A stretch of DNA of 64,000 bases from JAICUF01 sp038250675 (lineage in GTDB: Bacteria > Gemmatimonadota > Gemmatimonadetes > Gemmatimonadales > GWC2-71-9). The DNA lies in NCBI GenBank assembly GCA_038250675.1, contig JBBSCB010000005.1:71960-135959 (forward strand), in the 5' to 3' direction. The position numbers were made by a program, and so were the translations under genes. Positions 1-8,208 of the stretch are shown here, in pieces. The notes under the pieces were generated by a model. That model was not told the DNA's origin. It ran no database searches and was given only the letters and a program-made list of their open reading frames with translations. Positions within the stretch are counted from its first letter, which is position 1; the number at the start of each line of letters is the position of its first letter.

Positions 1-1455
1 GCGTACACCCAGCCGCAGATGTACCAGGAGATCAAGGTGCACCCCACCGTGCGGGCGCTCTATGCCGCGCAGCTTGCGCGCGAGGGGATCGTGACGGAAG
101 CGGAGGCCGAGGCGCAGGGGGAGGCCGCGTACCAGCGGCTGGTGGGCATTCAACAGGCGTTCAAGGCGAGTCTGGGCAAGCCCACGGCGCCGGCGCCCGA
201 GGTGCCGAGCCAGAAGAGGGCGCCGCAGATGGTGGCCACCGCGCTGCCGGCGGAGATCCTCACCTCGCTCAACGAGCAGCTCATCACCTGGCCCGACGGG
301 TTCACCATCAACGCCAAGCTCGGCCGCCAGCTCGAGCGGCGCCGCGCGGCGCTGGGCGCCGAGGGGGGCATGGACTGGGCCCAGGGCGAGGCGCTCAGCC
401 TTGCGTCGCTGCTCACCGAGGGGGTGCCGGTCCGGCTCACCGGCCAGGACACCGAGCGCGGCACGTTCAGTCACCGCCACCTGGTGCTGCACGATGCCGA
501 GACCGGCGCGGAGTACGCCCCGATCAAGAACCTGCCCGGGGCCATGGCCTCGATGGAGCTCTACAACAGCCCGCTCTCCGAGCTCGCCTGCATCGGGTTC
601 GAGTACGGGTACAGCGTGGCGGCGCACGAGGCGTTCGTGGTCTGGGAGGCGCAGTTCGGCGACTTCATCAACGGCGCCCAGGTCATGATCGATCAGTTCA
701 TCTCGGCCGGCCTCTCCAAGTGGGGGCAGACCTCGCGCCTCACGCTGCTGCTGCCGCACGGCTACGAGGGCCAGGGCCCCGAGCACTCGAGTGCGCGGCT
801 GGAGCGGTTTCTCCAGCTCGCCGCCGAAGGCAACATCCGGGTGGCCAACTGCACCACGCCGGCGCAGTACTTCCATCTGCTGCGCCGCCAGGCCAAGCGG
901 GAACGGCAGCGGCCGCTCATCATCATGACGCCCAAGAGTCTGCTGCGGCTGCCGCAGGCGGCGTCGAAGCTGAGCGACTTCACCACCGGCACCTTCATGC
1001 CGGTGCTGGCCGATCCCGCGATGACCGGCCGCGAAGCGGGCGTCACCCGCGTCGTCGCGTGCAGCGGCAAGGTCTACTACGACCTGCTGGCCGAGGCCGA
1101 GCAGATGACCGACGGGCGCCCCGCGGTGATCCGGCTGGAGCAGCTCCACACCTTTCCGGAGACGGAAGTGCGCCAGACGCTGGCGCGCTATCCAACCGCG
1201 CGGGAACTGGTGTGGGCCCAGGAGGAGCCGCGCAACATGGGCGCGTGGACCTTCGTCGAGCCGCGGCTCCGGGCACTGCTATGGGAAGGGATGACGCTGA
1301 GCTACGCCGGCCGGCCCGACCGCGCCAGCCCGGCCGAGGGGTACCCCGCCGCGCACGCCGCCGAGCAGCACCGCATCGTCGCGGAGGCGCTGGGCAGCAG
1401 GCCCGAACAGGGAGCATCCGCGACGCAGAAGGCCGCGGGAGACGCGAAAGGGTAA
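1..1455 (+). CDS. sucA: 2-oxoglutarate dehydrogenase E1 component, C-terminal part (5' end outside window)
   Basis: This is the thiamine-diphosphate-dependent E1 subunit of the 2-oxoglutarate dehydrogenase complex, which decarboxylates 2-oxoglutarate and passes succinyl to E2 in the TCA cycle. The frame is open from base 1, so the gene starts upstream and about 484 residues are visible; the first Met at base 19 is internal. The transketolase-like pyrimidine domain shows the family motif HGYEGQGPEHSSAR, and the C-terminal domain shows EEPRNMGAW, both characteristic of the OGDH E1 type rather than pyruvate dehydrogenase. The ending carries a short Ala/Gly/Lys-rich tail. The GH18/NodB/GT2 fusion gene follows in the same frame directly after the stop. 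I cannot see the E2 gene in the window. Confidence 0.95.
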   Translation, partial: AYTQPQMYQEIKVHPTVRALYAAQLAREGIVTEAEAEAQGEAAYQRLVGIQQAFKASLGKPTAPAPEVPSQKRAPQMVATALPAEILTSLNEQLITWPDGFTINAKLGRQLERRRAALGAEGGMDWAQGEALSLASLLTEGVPVRLTGQDTERGTFSHRHLVLHDAETGAEYAPIKNLPGAMASMELYNSPLSELACIGFEYGYSVAAHEAFVVWEAQFGDFINGAQVMIDQFISAGLSKWGQTSRLTLLLPHGYEGQGPEHSSARLERFLQLAAEGNIRVANCTTPAQYFHLLRRQAKRERQRPLIIMTPKSLLRLPQAASKLSDFTTGTFMPVLADPAMTGREAGVTRVVACSGKVYYDLLAEAEQMTDGRPAVIRLEQLHTFPETEVRQTLARYPTARELVWAQEEPRNMGAWTFVEPRLRALLWEGMTLSYAGRPDRASPAEGYPAAHAAEQHRIVAEALGSRPEQGASATQKAAGDAKG

Positions 1456-1731
1456 GCCGGCACGTCCGCCAGCCGATCAATCTTCCTCGACCCATCGGGC
1501 CGGCGCTGGCGCCGGCTCCGGCGGGCCGCGCTCGCCACCGGCGTCATCACCACGCTGCTCGCGGCGAGCGTCGTCGTCAGCATCTTCATTCCGCCGCTCC
1601 TGCCCGCGTGGCGCGCCGAGCGGGAAATCACCCAGCTCCCCTCGCTGGTCACCCCCCGCCAGGCGCGGGAGCGGATCGCCGCGCGGCGCCGGCTCTACGC
1701 CGCGCTGGGGCCGCGGCGCCAGCCCGCGGCG

Positions 1732-4700
1732 GTGCACCCCTCGCGCATCCCGCTGGGCAAGCCCGCCGCGCGGGCCCCCGCGGCGCACGAGAGCCCAGCA
1801 CCGGTCACCGTCGGCTTCTACGTCAACTGGGACGACAACTCATTCGCGTCGTTCAACGCGCACGCGGCGCAGATGGACTGGGTGGTGTGCGAGTGGGCGT
1901 TCGTGGCGGCCGGCGGCGACTCGCTCCGCTTTGCCGTGGACCCCAAGGTGCTCTACACCGCCGAGCGGCTCCCGCCGGAACACCGGCCGCTGATCCTTGC
2001 GATGGTCAGCAACTTCGATTCCGGCGGGAAGCGGTTTGGCGCGCGGGACCTGGGCCGCCTGGTCTCGACGTCGGAGCGGCGCGCCCGCGCGGTGGCACAG
2101 CTCGACGAGTTGGTCCGCCGCTACGGGCTGGGCGGCGTCACCGTGGACTTCGAGGACCTGCCGGACACGATGCACGCCGCGGTGCTGGCGTTCGTCGAGC
2201 TGCTGCATTCGACGCTCCACACCCGCGGCGCCATCACCACCCAGGCGCTCGGCACCGACCTGAGCGATACCTGGCTCCGCCGCTACGCCGCCGCCAACGA
2301 CCGCATCTTCCTGATGCTCTACGACGAGCACTACGGCCGGGGGGACGCCGGACCGGTGGCGAGCCAGCGCTGGTACGCCGATCATATGCGGCATGCAATG
2401 CGAGTCGTGCCGGCCGGCGAGCTGATCCTGGCTATCGGCGCGTACGGCTACGACTGGAACGACGCCGGCCCGGCGGCCTCCGGCGGCGAGCTCACCTTCC
2501 AGGACGCGATGGCCGCCGCGCGCGACCACGACGCGCGAGCGGCGTTCGACTCCGTGTCGCTCAATCCCTACATCATGTGGACCGACCCCGATTCCACCGA
2601 CCACGTCGCGTGGTACCTGGACGCGGTGACCGCCTACAACCAGGCACTCGCGGGTGACGCCGCCGGTGCCGCCGGCCGCGCCATCTGGCGGCTCGGCTCC
2701 GAGGATCCGGCGCTCTGGAGCGCCATCGGGCGAGACGCGACCCGCGCGCCGGCGGCGGCACTGGCCCGCATCCCCGCCGGCTACGACGTGGAGTTCGATG
2801 GCGACGGCGAAATCCTGCGGGTGGCCGCGCGACCCGCCGAGGGACGGCGGACCCTCGCGCTCGACAGCGTCACAGGACTGATCCGCGGCGAGCGGATCTC
2901 CACGTATCCCTCGCCCTGGGTGGTGCGGCGCGACGGACGGAGCAAGCACCGCGTCGCCCTCACCTTCGACGACGGGCCGGACGGCACCTGGACGCCGATG
3001 ATCCTCGATACGCTCCGCTCCCGCGGCGCACCGGCCACCTTCTTCGTCATCGGTGAGAACGTCGAGCGCCACATCGCGCTCATGCGGCGGATCGTGGCTG
3101 AGGGACACGAGTTCGGCAACCACACCTTTACCCATCCCAACCTGGCGCTCACCTCGCCGTTCGTCACCCGGCTGGAGCTCGATGCCACTGAACGGCTGCT
3201 CGAGGCGGTCACCGGGCGGCGGTCGGCGTTCTTCCGGCCGCCCTACTTTGGCGACGCGGAACCGACCACCCGCGATGAGCTGGTGCCGGTGGGAATCGCG
3301 AGCGATCTGGGCTACGTCACCGCCGGCCTCCACGTGGACACCGAGGACTGGGAGCATCCCGGTACCGCCGCCATCATCCACAACGCGCTCGAGGAGCGCG
3401 ATCACGTCACGGCCGAGCGTTCCGCCAACGTCATCCTGCTGCATGACGGCGGCGGCGACCGGCGGCAGACGGTGGCAGCGCTGGGCCCGCTGATCGATTC
3501 TCTCCGCGCGCGGGGCGATACCATCGTCCTGCTGTCCGAACTGGCCGGCATCTCGCGCGAGCAGGCGATGGCGCCGCTGCCGGTCCGCGGCACCGCCACC
3601 CGCGCGGTGGAGTTGCTGACCTTTGGCGTGGTGGGCGCGATCGAGTGGCTGCTGCACTGGATCTTCCTGCTTGCGGTGGTGCTGGGCATCGGGCGGCTGG
3701 TGACGGTGCTGGCGATGGCGGTGCTCCAGCAGCGCGCGGGCCGGCGGCACGAGCGGCGGGCCCGGAGCCGGGCCAGCTACGCGCCCAGTGTCACGGTGGT
3801 GGTGCCGGCCTACAACGAGGAGAAGGTGGTCGAGGCCACGGTGCGGAGTCTTCTGGCGCAGCGCTACGACGGCGAGCTCCAGATCGTGGTGGTGGACGAC
3901 GGGTCGCCGGACGATACGTACGGCGTGGCGGCGCGCGCCTTCGGTGCCGAGCCGCGGATGGCGATCTACCGCAAGAGCAACGGCGGCAAGGCGAGCGCGC
4001 TCAACTACGGGATCGAGCGCGCGCGGGGCGAGATCATCGTGGGACTCGACGCGGACACCCTCTTCACGCCGGGCACGGTGGCGGCGCTGGTGGCGCCGCT
4101 GGAGGATCCCGCCGTGGGCGCCGTGGCCGGCAACGCCAAGGTGGGCAACCGCATCAACCTGGTGACCCGGTGGCAGGCGCTGGAATACGTCACCAGCCAG
4201 AACCTCGACCGCCGCGCACTCTCCCTGCTCAACGCCATCACCGTGGTGCCGGGCGCGGTGGGGGCGTGGCGAAAGAGCGTGGTGCAGGCGCTGGGCGGGT
4301 TCAGCAGCGATACGCTGGCGGAGGACCAGGACCTGACGATCGCGGTGCGGCGCGCCGGGCACGTCGTCGCATATGCCGATCAGGCGGTGGCGTACACCGA
4401 AGCGCCGGACACACTGCGGATGCTGGCGCGGCAGCGGTTCCGCTGGTCGTTTGGCACGCTGCAGTGCATGTGGAAGCATCACGATGCCCTGCTCCGGCCG
4501 CGCTACGGCTCGCTCGGCATGATCGCGATGCCCAACACCTGGATCTTCCAGCTCCTCTTCCCGGCCATCTCGCCGATCGCGGACCTGATGTTCTTGTGGA
4601 GTCTGGTGTCGGTCTGGCTGGTGCGGCAGCAGCACGGGGCGACGTACGCCGTCACCGACCTGCAGCAGGTGCTGGCGTTCTACGCGGTGTTCCTGCTGGT

Positions 4701-4905
4701 GGACTGGCTGGCGGCGGTGGTGGCCTTCTTCCTGGAGCCGGGCGAAGACCGGAGTCTCACCTGGCTGATCTTCCTGCAGCGGTTTGCCTACCGGCAGGTG
4801 ATGTACTGGGTGGTGGTGCGGTCGTTCCTCGTCGCCATCCGCGGGCGACTGGTGGGGTGGGGCAAGCTGGAGCGGAAGGCGACGGTGCAGATCGAGGAAG
4901 CCTAG
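1732..4905 (+). CDS. GH18-like / NodB polysaccharide deacetylase / GT2 glycosyltransferase fusion
   Basis: Three enzymes lie in one chain of at least 1057 residues. Residues about 25-330 resemble a GH18 TIM barrel (VTVDFEDL stands where the catalytic DxE lies). About 400-610 is a NodB deacetylase (TFDDGPDG, HTFTHPN, FRPPYF, LLHDGGG). After a membrane segment comes a processive GT2 domain (VVVDDGSPDDT, GLDADTLF, EDQDL, QRFRWSFG), then three or four membrane helices. It probably makes and modifies an extracellular beta-linked polysaccharide such as an N-acetylglucosamine polymer. The GTG used here is the first canonical start, but the same frame is open back to 1456 and encodes a basic stretch plus a membrane helix (about 1500-1600), so the real start is probably upstream with a non-canonical codon (ACG 1462 or ATC 1480 are candidates). 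Confidence 0.85.
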   Translation: MHPSRIPLGKPAARAPAAHESPAPVTVGFYVNWDDNSFASFNAHAAQMDWVVCEWAFVAAGGDSLRFAVDPKVLYTAERLPPEHRPLILAMVSNFDSGGKRFGARDLGRLVSTSERRARAVAQLDELVRRYGLGGVTVDFEDLPDTMHAAVLAFVELLHSTLHTRGAITTQALGTDLSDTWLRRYAAANDRIFLMLYDEHYGRGDAGPVASQRWYADHMRHAMRVVPAGELILAIGAYGYDWNDAGPAASGGELTFQDAMAAARDHDARAAFDSVSLNPYIMWTDPDSTDHVAWYLDAVTAYNQALAGDAAGAAGRAIWRLGSEDPALWSAIGRDATRAPAAALARIPAGYDVEFDGDGEILRVAARPAEGRRTLALDSVTGLIRGERISTYPSPWVVRRDGRSKHRVALTFDDGPDGTWTPMILDTLRSRGAPATFFVIGENVERHIALMRRIVAEGHEFGNHTFTHPNLALTSPFVTRLELDATERLLEAVTGRRSAFFRPPYFGDAEPTTRDELVPVGIASDLGYVTAGLHVDTEDWEHPGTAAIIHNALEERDHVTAERSANVILLHDGGGDRRQTVAALGPLIDSLRARGDTIVLLSELAGISREQAMAPLPVRGTATRAVELLTFGVVGAIEWLLHWIFLLAVVLGIGRLVTVLAMAVLQQRAGRRHERRARSRASYAPSVTVVVPAYNEEKVVEATVRSLLAQRYDGELQIVVVDDGSPDDTYGVAARAFGAEPRMAIYRKSNGGKASALNYGIERARGEIIVGLDADTLFTPGTVAALVAPLEDPAVGAVAGNAKVGNRINLVTRWQALEYVTSQNLDRRALSLLNAITVVPGAVGAWRKSVVQALGGFSSDTLAEDQDLTIAVRRAGHVVAYADQAVAYTEAPDTLRMLARQRFRWSFGTLQCMWKHHDALLRPRYGSLGMIAMPNTWIFQLLFPAISPIADLMFLWSLVSVWLVRQQHGATYAVTDLQQVLAFYAVFLLVDWLAAVVAFFLEPGEDRSLTWLIFLQRFAYRQVMYWVVVRSFLVAIRGRLVGWGKLERKATVQIEEA

Positions 4906-5015
4906 CCGTGTTGCGTTCACCGGTTGAGACGACCGCTACTCCGCCCGTCCCGGACCAGCGCACCGGTTGGGATCTCTCGCTCGCGGTGCCCCGCACCGCC
5001 CGCGACGCCTGCCGT

Positions 5016-6206
5016 CTACAGGTAGCTCAACCACCACAAATCCGCTCGCCGCCGCCGGAGCTCCGCGTACCACCGGCACACCGGGTAGAGCGCCACGACC
5101 ACGGCCGCCCAGATCAGGTATATCACCGCCAGCCCCGCGCCCCACCCCTCCGGCTCGACGAACGGAAACTTGTCGAGCCCGGGCGACTGGAACATCCACC
5201 CGACGTTCCCGTAGCGGAACCAGCCCGCTGTGAGCGCCAGCAGGTGGATCACCAGGAAGTGCAGTAGGTAATAAAGGAACGGCACCCGCCCATAGACGAC
5301 GGCCGGCCGGAGCCAGCCGGGCACGCCGGCGTCGAAGCGCCGGAGCAGCAGGATCGCTGGCCCCAGCGTCATCAGCAGGAAGAGGAGCGAGGGCGGATAC
5401 TTGGTCGTGTTCAGGAACGACAGCACGGTAAAGAGCGCCGTCGGCTGGCGGGACCAGGGCGCGGGGTCACCGTAGACGTTGAGGGCGCGGAGCGCCAGAA
5501 AGCCGAGCGAGAGGCCGAGGCCCAGCCGGAGCAGGAAGCGGCGGCGGCGGGCGGCGTCCCAGTCGAAGACGTGGCCCAGCACGTAGCCCAGCGCCGTCAC
5601 TCCCACCCACGGGATCAGCACGTAGGCCACGAACACCGTGTGCTCGCCGTTTGCCAGGAAGCCGGGCCCGTGCAGCGCGGCAAAGACCGGCGCCGGGATG
5701 CCGAAGGTGGCGCCACGCATGCCGTCGAGCAGGTTGTGGCCGCCGACCATGACGACGCCGATGGTGGTGATGAGCCAGGTGGGCAGGTGCAGCAGTGCCG
5801 CGAGCACGATCATGCACCAGCCGAGGGCCCAGAGGACGGTGAGGATGGTGACCTGGTAGTCCAGATTGAACTGGAGGATGAACCGCATCACGGTCCACTC
5901 GAGAAAGATCAGCCATACCCCGCGCGTCAGGAGGTAGCGCGAGAGCTCGGCCCGGTTGCTCCGGCGGAGGCGGAGGTACGCGCCGGTGCCGGTGAGCAGG
6001 AAGAAAACCGGGGCGCAGATGTGGGTGATCCAGCGGGTGAGGAAGAGCCCCGCGGTGGCGGTGTCGAGGTTGACGGGATTGGCGGCCAGGTTGCCGAAGT
6101 AATCCCGCACGTGATCCAGCGCCATGAGGATCATGATGATCCCGCGGAGCAGGTCCACCGACTCGATGCGGGGGCGGCGGGCGGCGGGGTGTGCGGCCGT
6201 CGTCAT
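5016..6206 (-). CDS. DUF1624 / heparan-alpha-glucosaminide N-acetyltransferase-like membrane protein
   Basis: A 396-residue protein with about ten hydrophobic helices. The N-terminus reads RIESVDLLRGIIMILMALDH, the hallmark of the DUF1624 (HGSNAT catalytic) family: an acidic residue and Arg before helix 1 and a His at its end, which in the lysosomal enzyme takes part in moving an acetyl group across the membrane to a sugar. Bacterial members are mostly uncharacterised but sit near cell-envelope sugar genes; the convergent neighbour here is a polysaccharide synthase/deacetylase, which fits an envelope-glycan acyl-transfer role (inference). The ATG at 6206 is the natural start before the first helix. 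It ends about 110 bases from the neighbour's stop, with no clear terminator between them. Confidence 0.8.
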   Translation of the reverse strand: MTTAAHPAARRPRIESVDLLRGIIMILMALDHVRDYFGNLAANPVNLDTATAGLFLTRWITHICAPVFFLLTGTGAYLRLRRSNRAELSRYLLTRGVWLIFLEWTVMRFILQFNLDYQVTILTVLWALGWCMIVLAALLHLPTWLITTIGVVMVGGHNLLDGMRGATFGIPAPVFAALHGPGFLANGEHTVFVAYVLIPWVGVTALGYVLGHVFDWDAARRRRFLLRLGLGLSLGFLALRALNVYGDPAPWSRQPTALFTVLSFLNTTKYPPSLLFLLMTLGPAILLLRRFDAGVPGWLRPAVVYGRVPFLYYLLHFLVIHLLALTAGWFRYGNVGWMFQSPGLDKFPFVEPEGWGAGLAVIYLIWAAVVVALYPVCRWYAELRRRRADLWWLSYL

Positions 6207-6498
6207 GCGGGGAGTCCCGGGTCGGAATGTTGGCGTGGAGAGCGGTGCCGGGCCTCAGCGGCCGGCGCAGTGATTTCCGGATGACGTGTGAGCGGCGCCG
6301 AGTGTCACATCGAGCTCGACGCCGAATGCGGAATTAGGCGTCGGAGAGTTCAGAGAGCTGCAGGCTGTCGTCATGACAGCTGAACTATCAGCATGATAAC
6401 GACCTAGCCTGCGTGATCCTGCTCTTGTGCGACATGTGCCCAGTCGATATGCTCAGCGCCTCAGCAAATTATCCCCCTGTCGCTTCGGCGCAGGGTGC

Positions 6499-6527
6499 GA
6501 GGCCGCCGCAAGGCGGCCTCTGCTTTT
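6499..6527 (+). terminator. Intrinsic terminator-like hairpin
   Basis: A perfect 9-bp stem GAGGCCGCC / GGCGGCCTC (6499-6507 with 6512-6520) closes a GCAA tetraloop and is followed by TGCTTTTG. It has no obvious gene upstream on the plus strand, so it may terminate a small RNA or be a relic. The T-run is short (four), so strength is uncertain. Confidence 0.5.
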
Positions 6528-6758
6528 GTACCCCAACCGGCGACGGGATTATTTGGAGCCCAAGCCGCTAGCCTACGTCGACGTCGCCGCCTTCAATCTC
6601 TCTCCATGCGGTCTTATCGCCGGGTGGTGGCATGAGGGATCCCCCGAACCACCCCCGAAACTAGGGTTTTGCCTGATTGACGGCTGCGCCCGCGGGGCCA
6701 CATATGGCATTTGGTAGAATGGAGCTGACAAACACGCGATGGGATCCCGGACGCATCA

Positions 6759-6784
6759 CGGGCGGCCCGTTGGGGGGCCGCCCG
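6759..6784. repeat. Perfect 10-bp GC hairpin downstream of the HNH gene
   Basis: CGGGCGGCCC (6759-6768) pairs with GGGCCGCCCG (6775-6784) across a 6-base loop. It lies about 50 bases past the HNH stop codon. No T-run follows on either strand, so it is a 3' stabilising or rho-independent-like structure rather than a textbook terminator. Confidence 0.4.
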
Positions 6785-6836
6785 GCGTCTCTGGTGGTGC
6801 GCGGCCGGCAGGATCGCCGGCCGCTACTGCGGGGGT

Positions 6837-7157
6837 CTAGGCGTCCTTCGGCAGGATCGGCCGTTCCGATGCCTGCTTGGCCAGCTCCTTGAGCGGCTCC
6901 GAGAGGTGATCGCCGTAGTGCAGCAGGAACACGCCGCGGGCGCGCTTCTGCATGAGGAACGCCACGAGGGGCGTGTCGGCCTTGGCGGCGTTGCACTCGC
7001 GGCAAGCCAGGACCAGGTTGTCGGGACGATCGTACGCTGTCTGGCCGCGGCGGGGCCGCACATGATCCAGAGTGATCGTCTCGGGAGGAGTCTCGGTGCC
7101 GCAATAGGCGCAGACCGAGCCGTGAAGGGTGAGAAGCCAGTCTCGATGCGACTGCAT
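6837..7157 (-). CDS. HNH endonuclease family protein
   Basis: A 106-residue protein with a compact HNH nuclease core: CAYCG, then LDHVRPRRG (the His-containing beta strand) and LVLACRECNAAK. The two CxxC pairs should bind structural zinc, and DH plus the following Asn/His make the metal-dependent nuclease site. Such stand-alone HNH proteins occur in mobile elements, phage and restriction-like defence. The frame is open further upstream, but the ATG at 7157 places the start about 15 residues before the first Cys as in other small HNH proteins; no good Shine-Dalgarno is seen. Its neighbours are a gene-poor stretch and a toxin-antitoxin pair, so the patch 6.2-8.2 kb looks acquired. Substrate and partner are unknown. 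Confidence 0.75.
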   Translation of the reverse strand: MQSHRDWLLTLHGSVCAYCGTETPPETITLDHVRPRRGQTAYDRPDNLVLACRECNAAKADTPLVAFLMQKRARGVFLLHYGDHLSEPLKELAKQASERPILPKDA

Positions 7158-7580
7158 GCTGCGCCCGGATGACCGGCGGAAGGCGGAGGCAGGTACTGCT
7201 GCGGTAGTATGTCTACGTGATCGTCGTGCCACAAAACACCAGGCTACGGGGAAACTGCGGGCCGGCAAACGGTGCCGACCGGGTACGTACGAGGTTGGAA
7301 TATAGCAAGATGGGGGCCAGAGGGGCAGGCGGGCGACAAAACGGCTGCCTCCAACACCAACGTAAGGCCAGGCGTATCGCGCTGCTCTCGTACGCGCTGT
7401 TTTGGATGCAGCATCCGTCAGACTGGTTACGCCCGCTGCACGTAGCCAGTGAATGTTTGGCCTTGCTGACGTAGACGTACCCACCAACGACCGAGCACTG
7501 AACCGACTTCGGTTCTTGGCCGAAACGGCCTAGGCAAACCCCTCTTGCAGCATAGGATCATTTCTAATATCTTTCGTGCC
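7158..7580. other. Intergenic region before the toxin-antitoxin pair
   Basis: About 420 bases between the divergent HNH and antitoxin genes. I see no gene with recognisable protein composition. It should hold the promoters for both sides, but no clear -35/-10 pair with correct spacing stands out. Confidence 0.35.
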
Positions 7581-7877
7581 ATGACAGTTACCATCACGTG
7601 GCCCAAAGTCTTGAGGCTAAACACGTTACTCAAGACTAGAAAAAAGAAAGCCTCGACGTCGGTCACGCTGGCAGGAGAGCTTCTTGAAGGGGTCAGCCTG
7701 ATTGTCCCCGCCCAGCAGCGATCCCAGTTTGTCGAAGTCGCGGTGCGACGCGAGCTGAGACGGCGTCTACGGCAGGCTCGCGCCGATCACGACCTGCAGA
7801 TCCTGAACGCAAAGGCGGCAAAGCTCGACAAGGAGACCAATGACCTCCTTGAGATCCAGGGTGATCCGTTCGAATGA
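7581..7877 (+). CDS. Putative antitoxin of a MazF/PemK-type module
   Basis: A 98-residue basic, helical protein. The middle carries a ribbon-helix-helix-like segment (TSVTLAGELL then a helix containing QFVEVAVRRELRRRL), and the tail ends acidic (LLEIQGDPFE), as in antitoxins that bind DNA through the N-terminal half and the toxin through the C-terminal tail. It overlaps the toxin gene by ATGA, the usual arrangement that keeps antitoxin first. The ATG at 7581 was chosen over an upstream TTG (7545); neither has a clear Shine-Dalgarno. Base composition is lower in GC than the surrounding genes. The antitoxin call rests mainly on the neighbouring toxin. Confidence 0.65.
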   Translation: MTVTITWPKVLRLNTLLKTRKKKASTSVTLAGELLEGVSLIVPAQQRSQFVEVAVRRELRRRLRQARADHDLQILNAKAAKLDKETNDLLEIQGDPFE

Positions 7878-8206
7878 TCAGCCGCGGCGAGATCTACCTG
7901 CTGTCTCAGCCACCCGACCCCAATGATCCCAAGCTGCGACGAGCTTGCGTGGTCGTTAGCCGGAAGGCACTCTGTCAGTCAAACTTTCCTAAAGTGGTTG
8001 TCGCGGCGATCCATAGCGACGCCGACGGCTTGTCCACCGAGGTTCCACTCAGTGCAGACGATGGCATGAAATGGAAATGCGTCATCAAGGCCGACCAACT
8101 CTTTCTGATTGACAAGGGAAAGCTCACACGCTTCGTCGCCACTCTTAAACCAAAGAAACTGAAGGATCTCAGAGAAGCACTCGCTGTTGCACTTGATCTG
8201 AACTAG
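7874..8206 (+). CDS. mazF: MazF/PemK-family mRNA interferase toxin
   Basis: A 110-residue protein beginning ISRGEIYLLSQPP, the typical first strand of PemK/MazF toxins (xxRGEIWxx...P), followed by RRACVVVSRKA and a central core. The family are sequence-specific, ribosome-independent endoribonucleases that dimerise and are neutralised by the upstream antitoxin. KWKCVIKADQLFLIDKGKL matches the family's second conserved block. Overlap with the antitoxin is 4 bases. The next gene, an aldo/keto reductase, starts only 2 bases after the toxin stop, an unusual tight junction that suggests read-through transcription or insertion of the module directly in front of it. The GC content is lower than that of the neighbours, suggesting transfer. 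Confidence 0.82.
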   Translation: MISRGEIYLLSQPPDPNDPKLRRACVVVSRKALCQSNFPKVVVAAIHSDADGLSTEVPLSADDGMKWKCVIKADQLFLIDKGKLTRFVATLKPKKLKDLREALAVALDLN

Positions 8207-8208
8207 GC

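Larger units (their letters stand above)
6207..6836. other. Gene-poor accessory stretch with hairpins
   Basis: No convincing gene is seen in 630 bases. Visible structure: a nested inverted repeat at 6348-6385 (GTTCAG paired with CTGAAC, enclosing CTGTC-gtcat-GACAG), a terminator-like hairpin at 6499-6520, and a 10-bp hairpin at 6759-6784. The longest open frame (about 96 codons from 6427) has no recognisable composition or motif. AT content is higher than in the flanking genes, in keeping with acquired DNA next to the HNH and toxin-antitoxin genes. Confidence 0.5.

Noticed and set aside
1840..4920. A very long open frame on the minus strand opposite the glycan synthase fusion
   Set aside because: It is rich in His, Arg and Pro with no motif and lies exactly opposite a gene with many family signatures; this is a GC-rich codon shadow.
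6481..6640. tmRNA or other structured RNA gene
   Set aside because: No tRNA-like ends or tag-peptide frame; only the single hairpin is clear.
6427..6717. A 96-codon plus-strand frame between the HGSNAT-like and HNH genes
   Set aside because: No Shine-Dalgarno, no motif, and it runs through the terminator-like hairpin.
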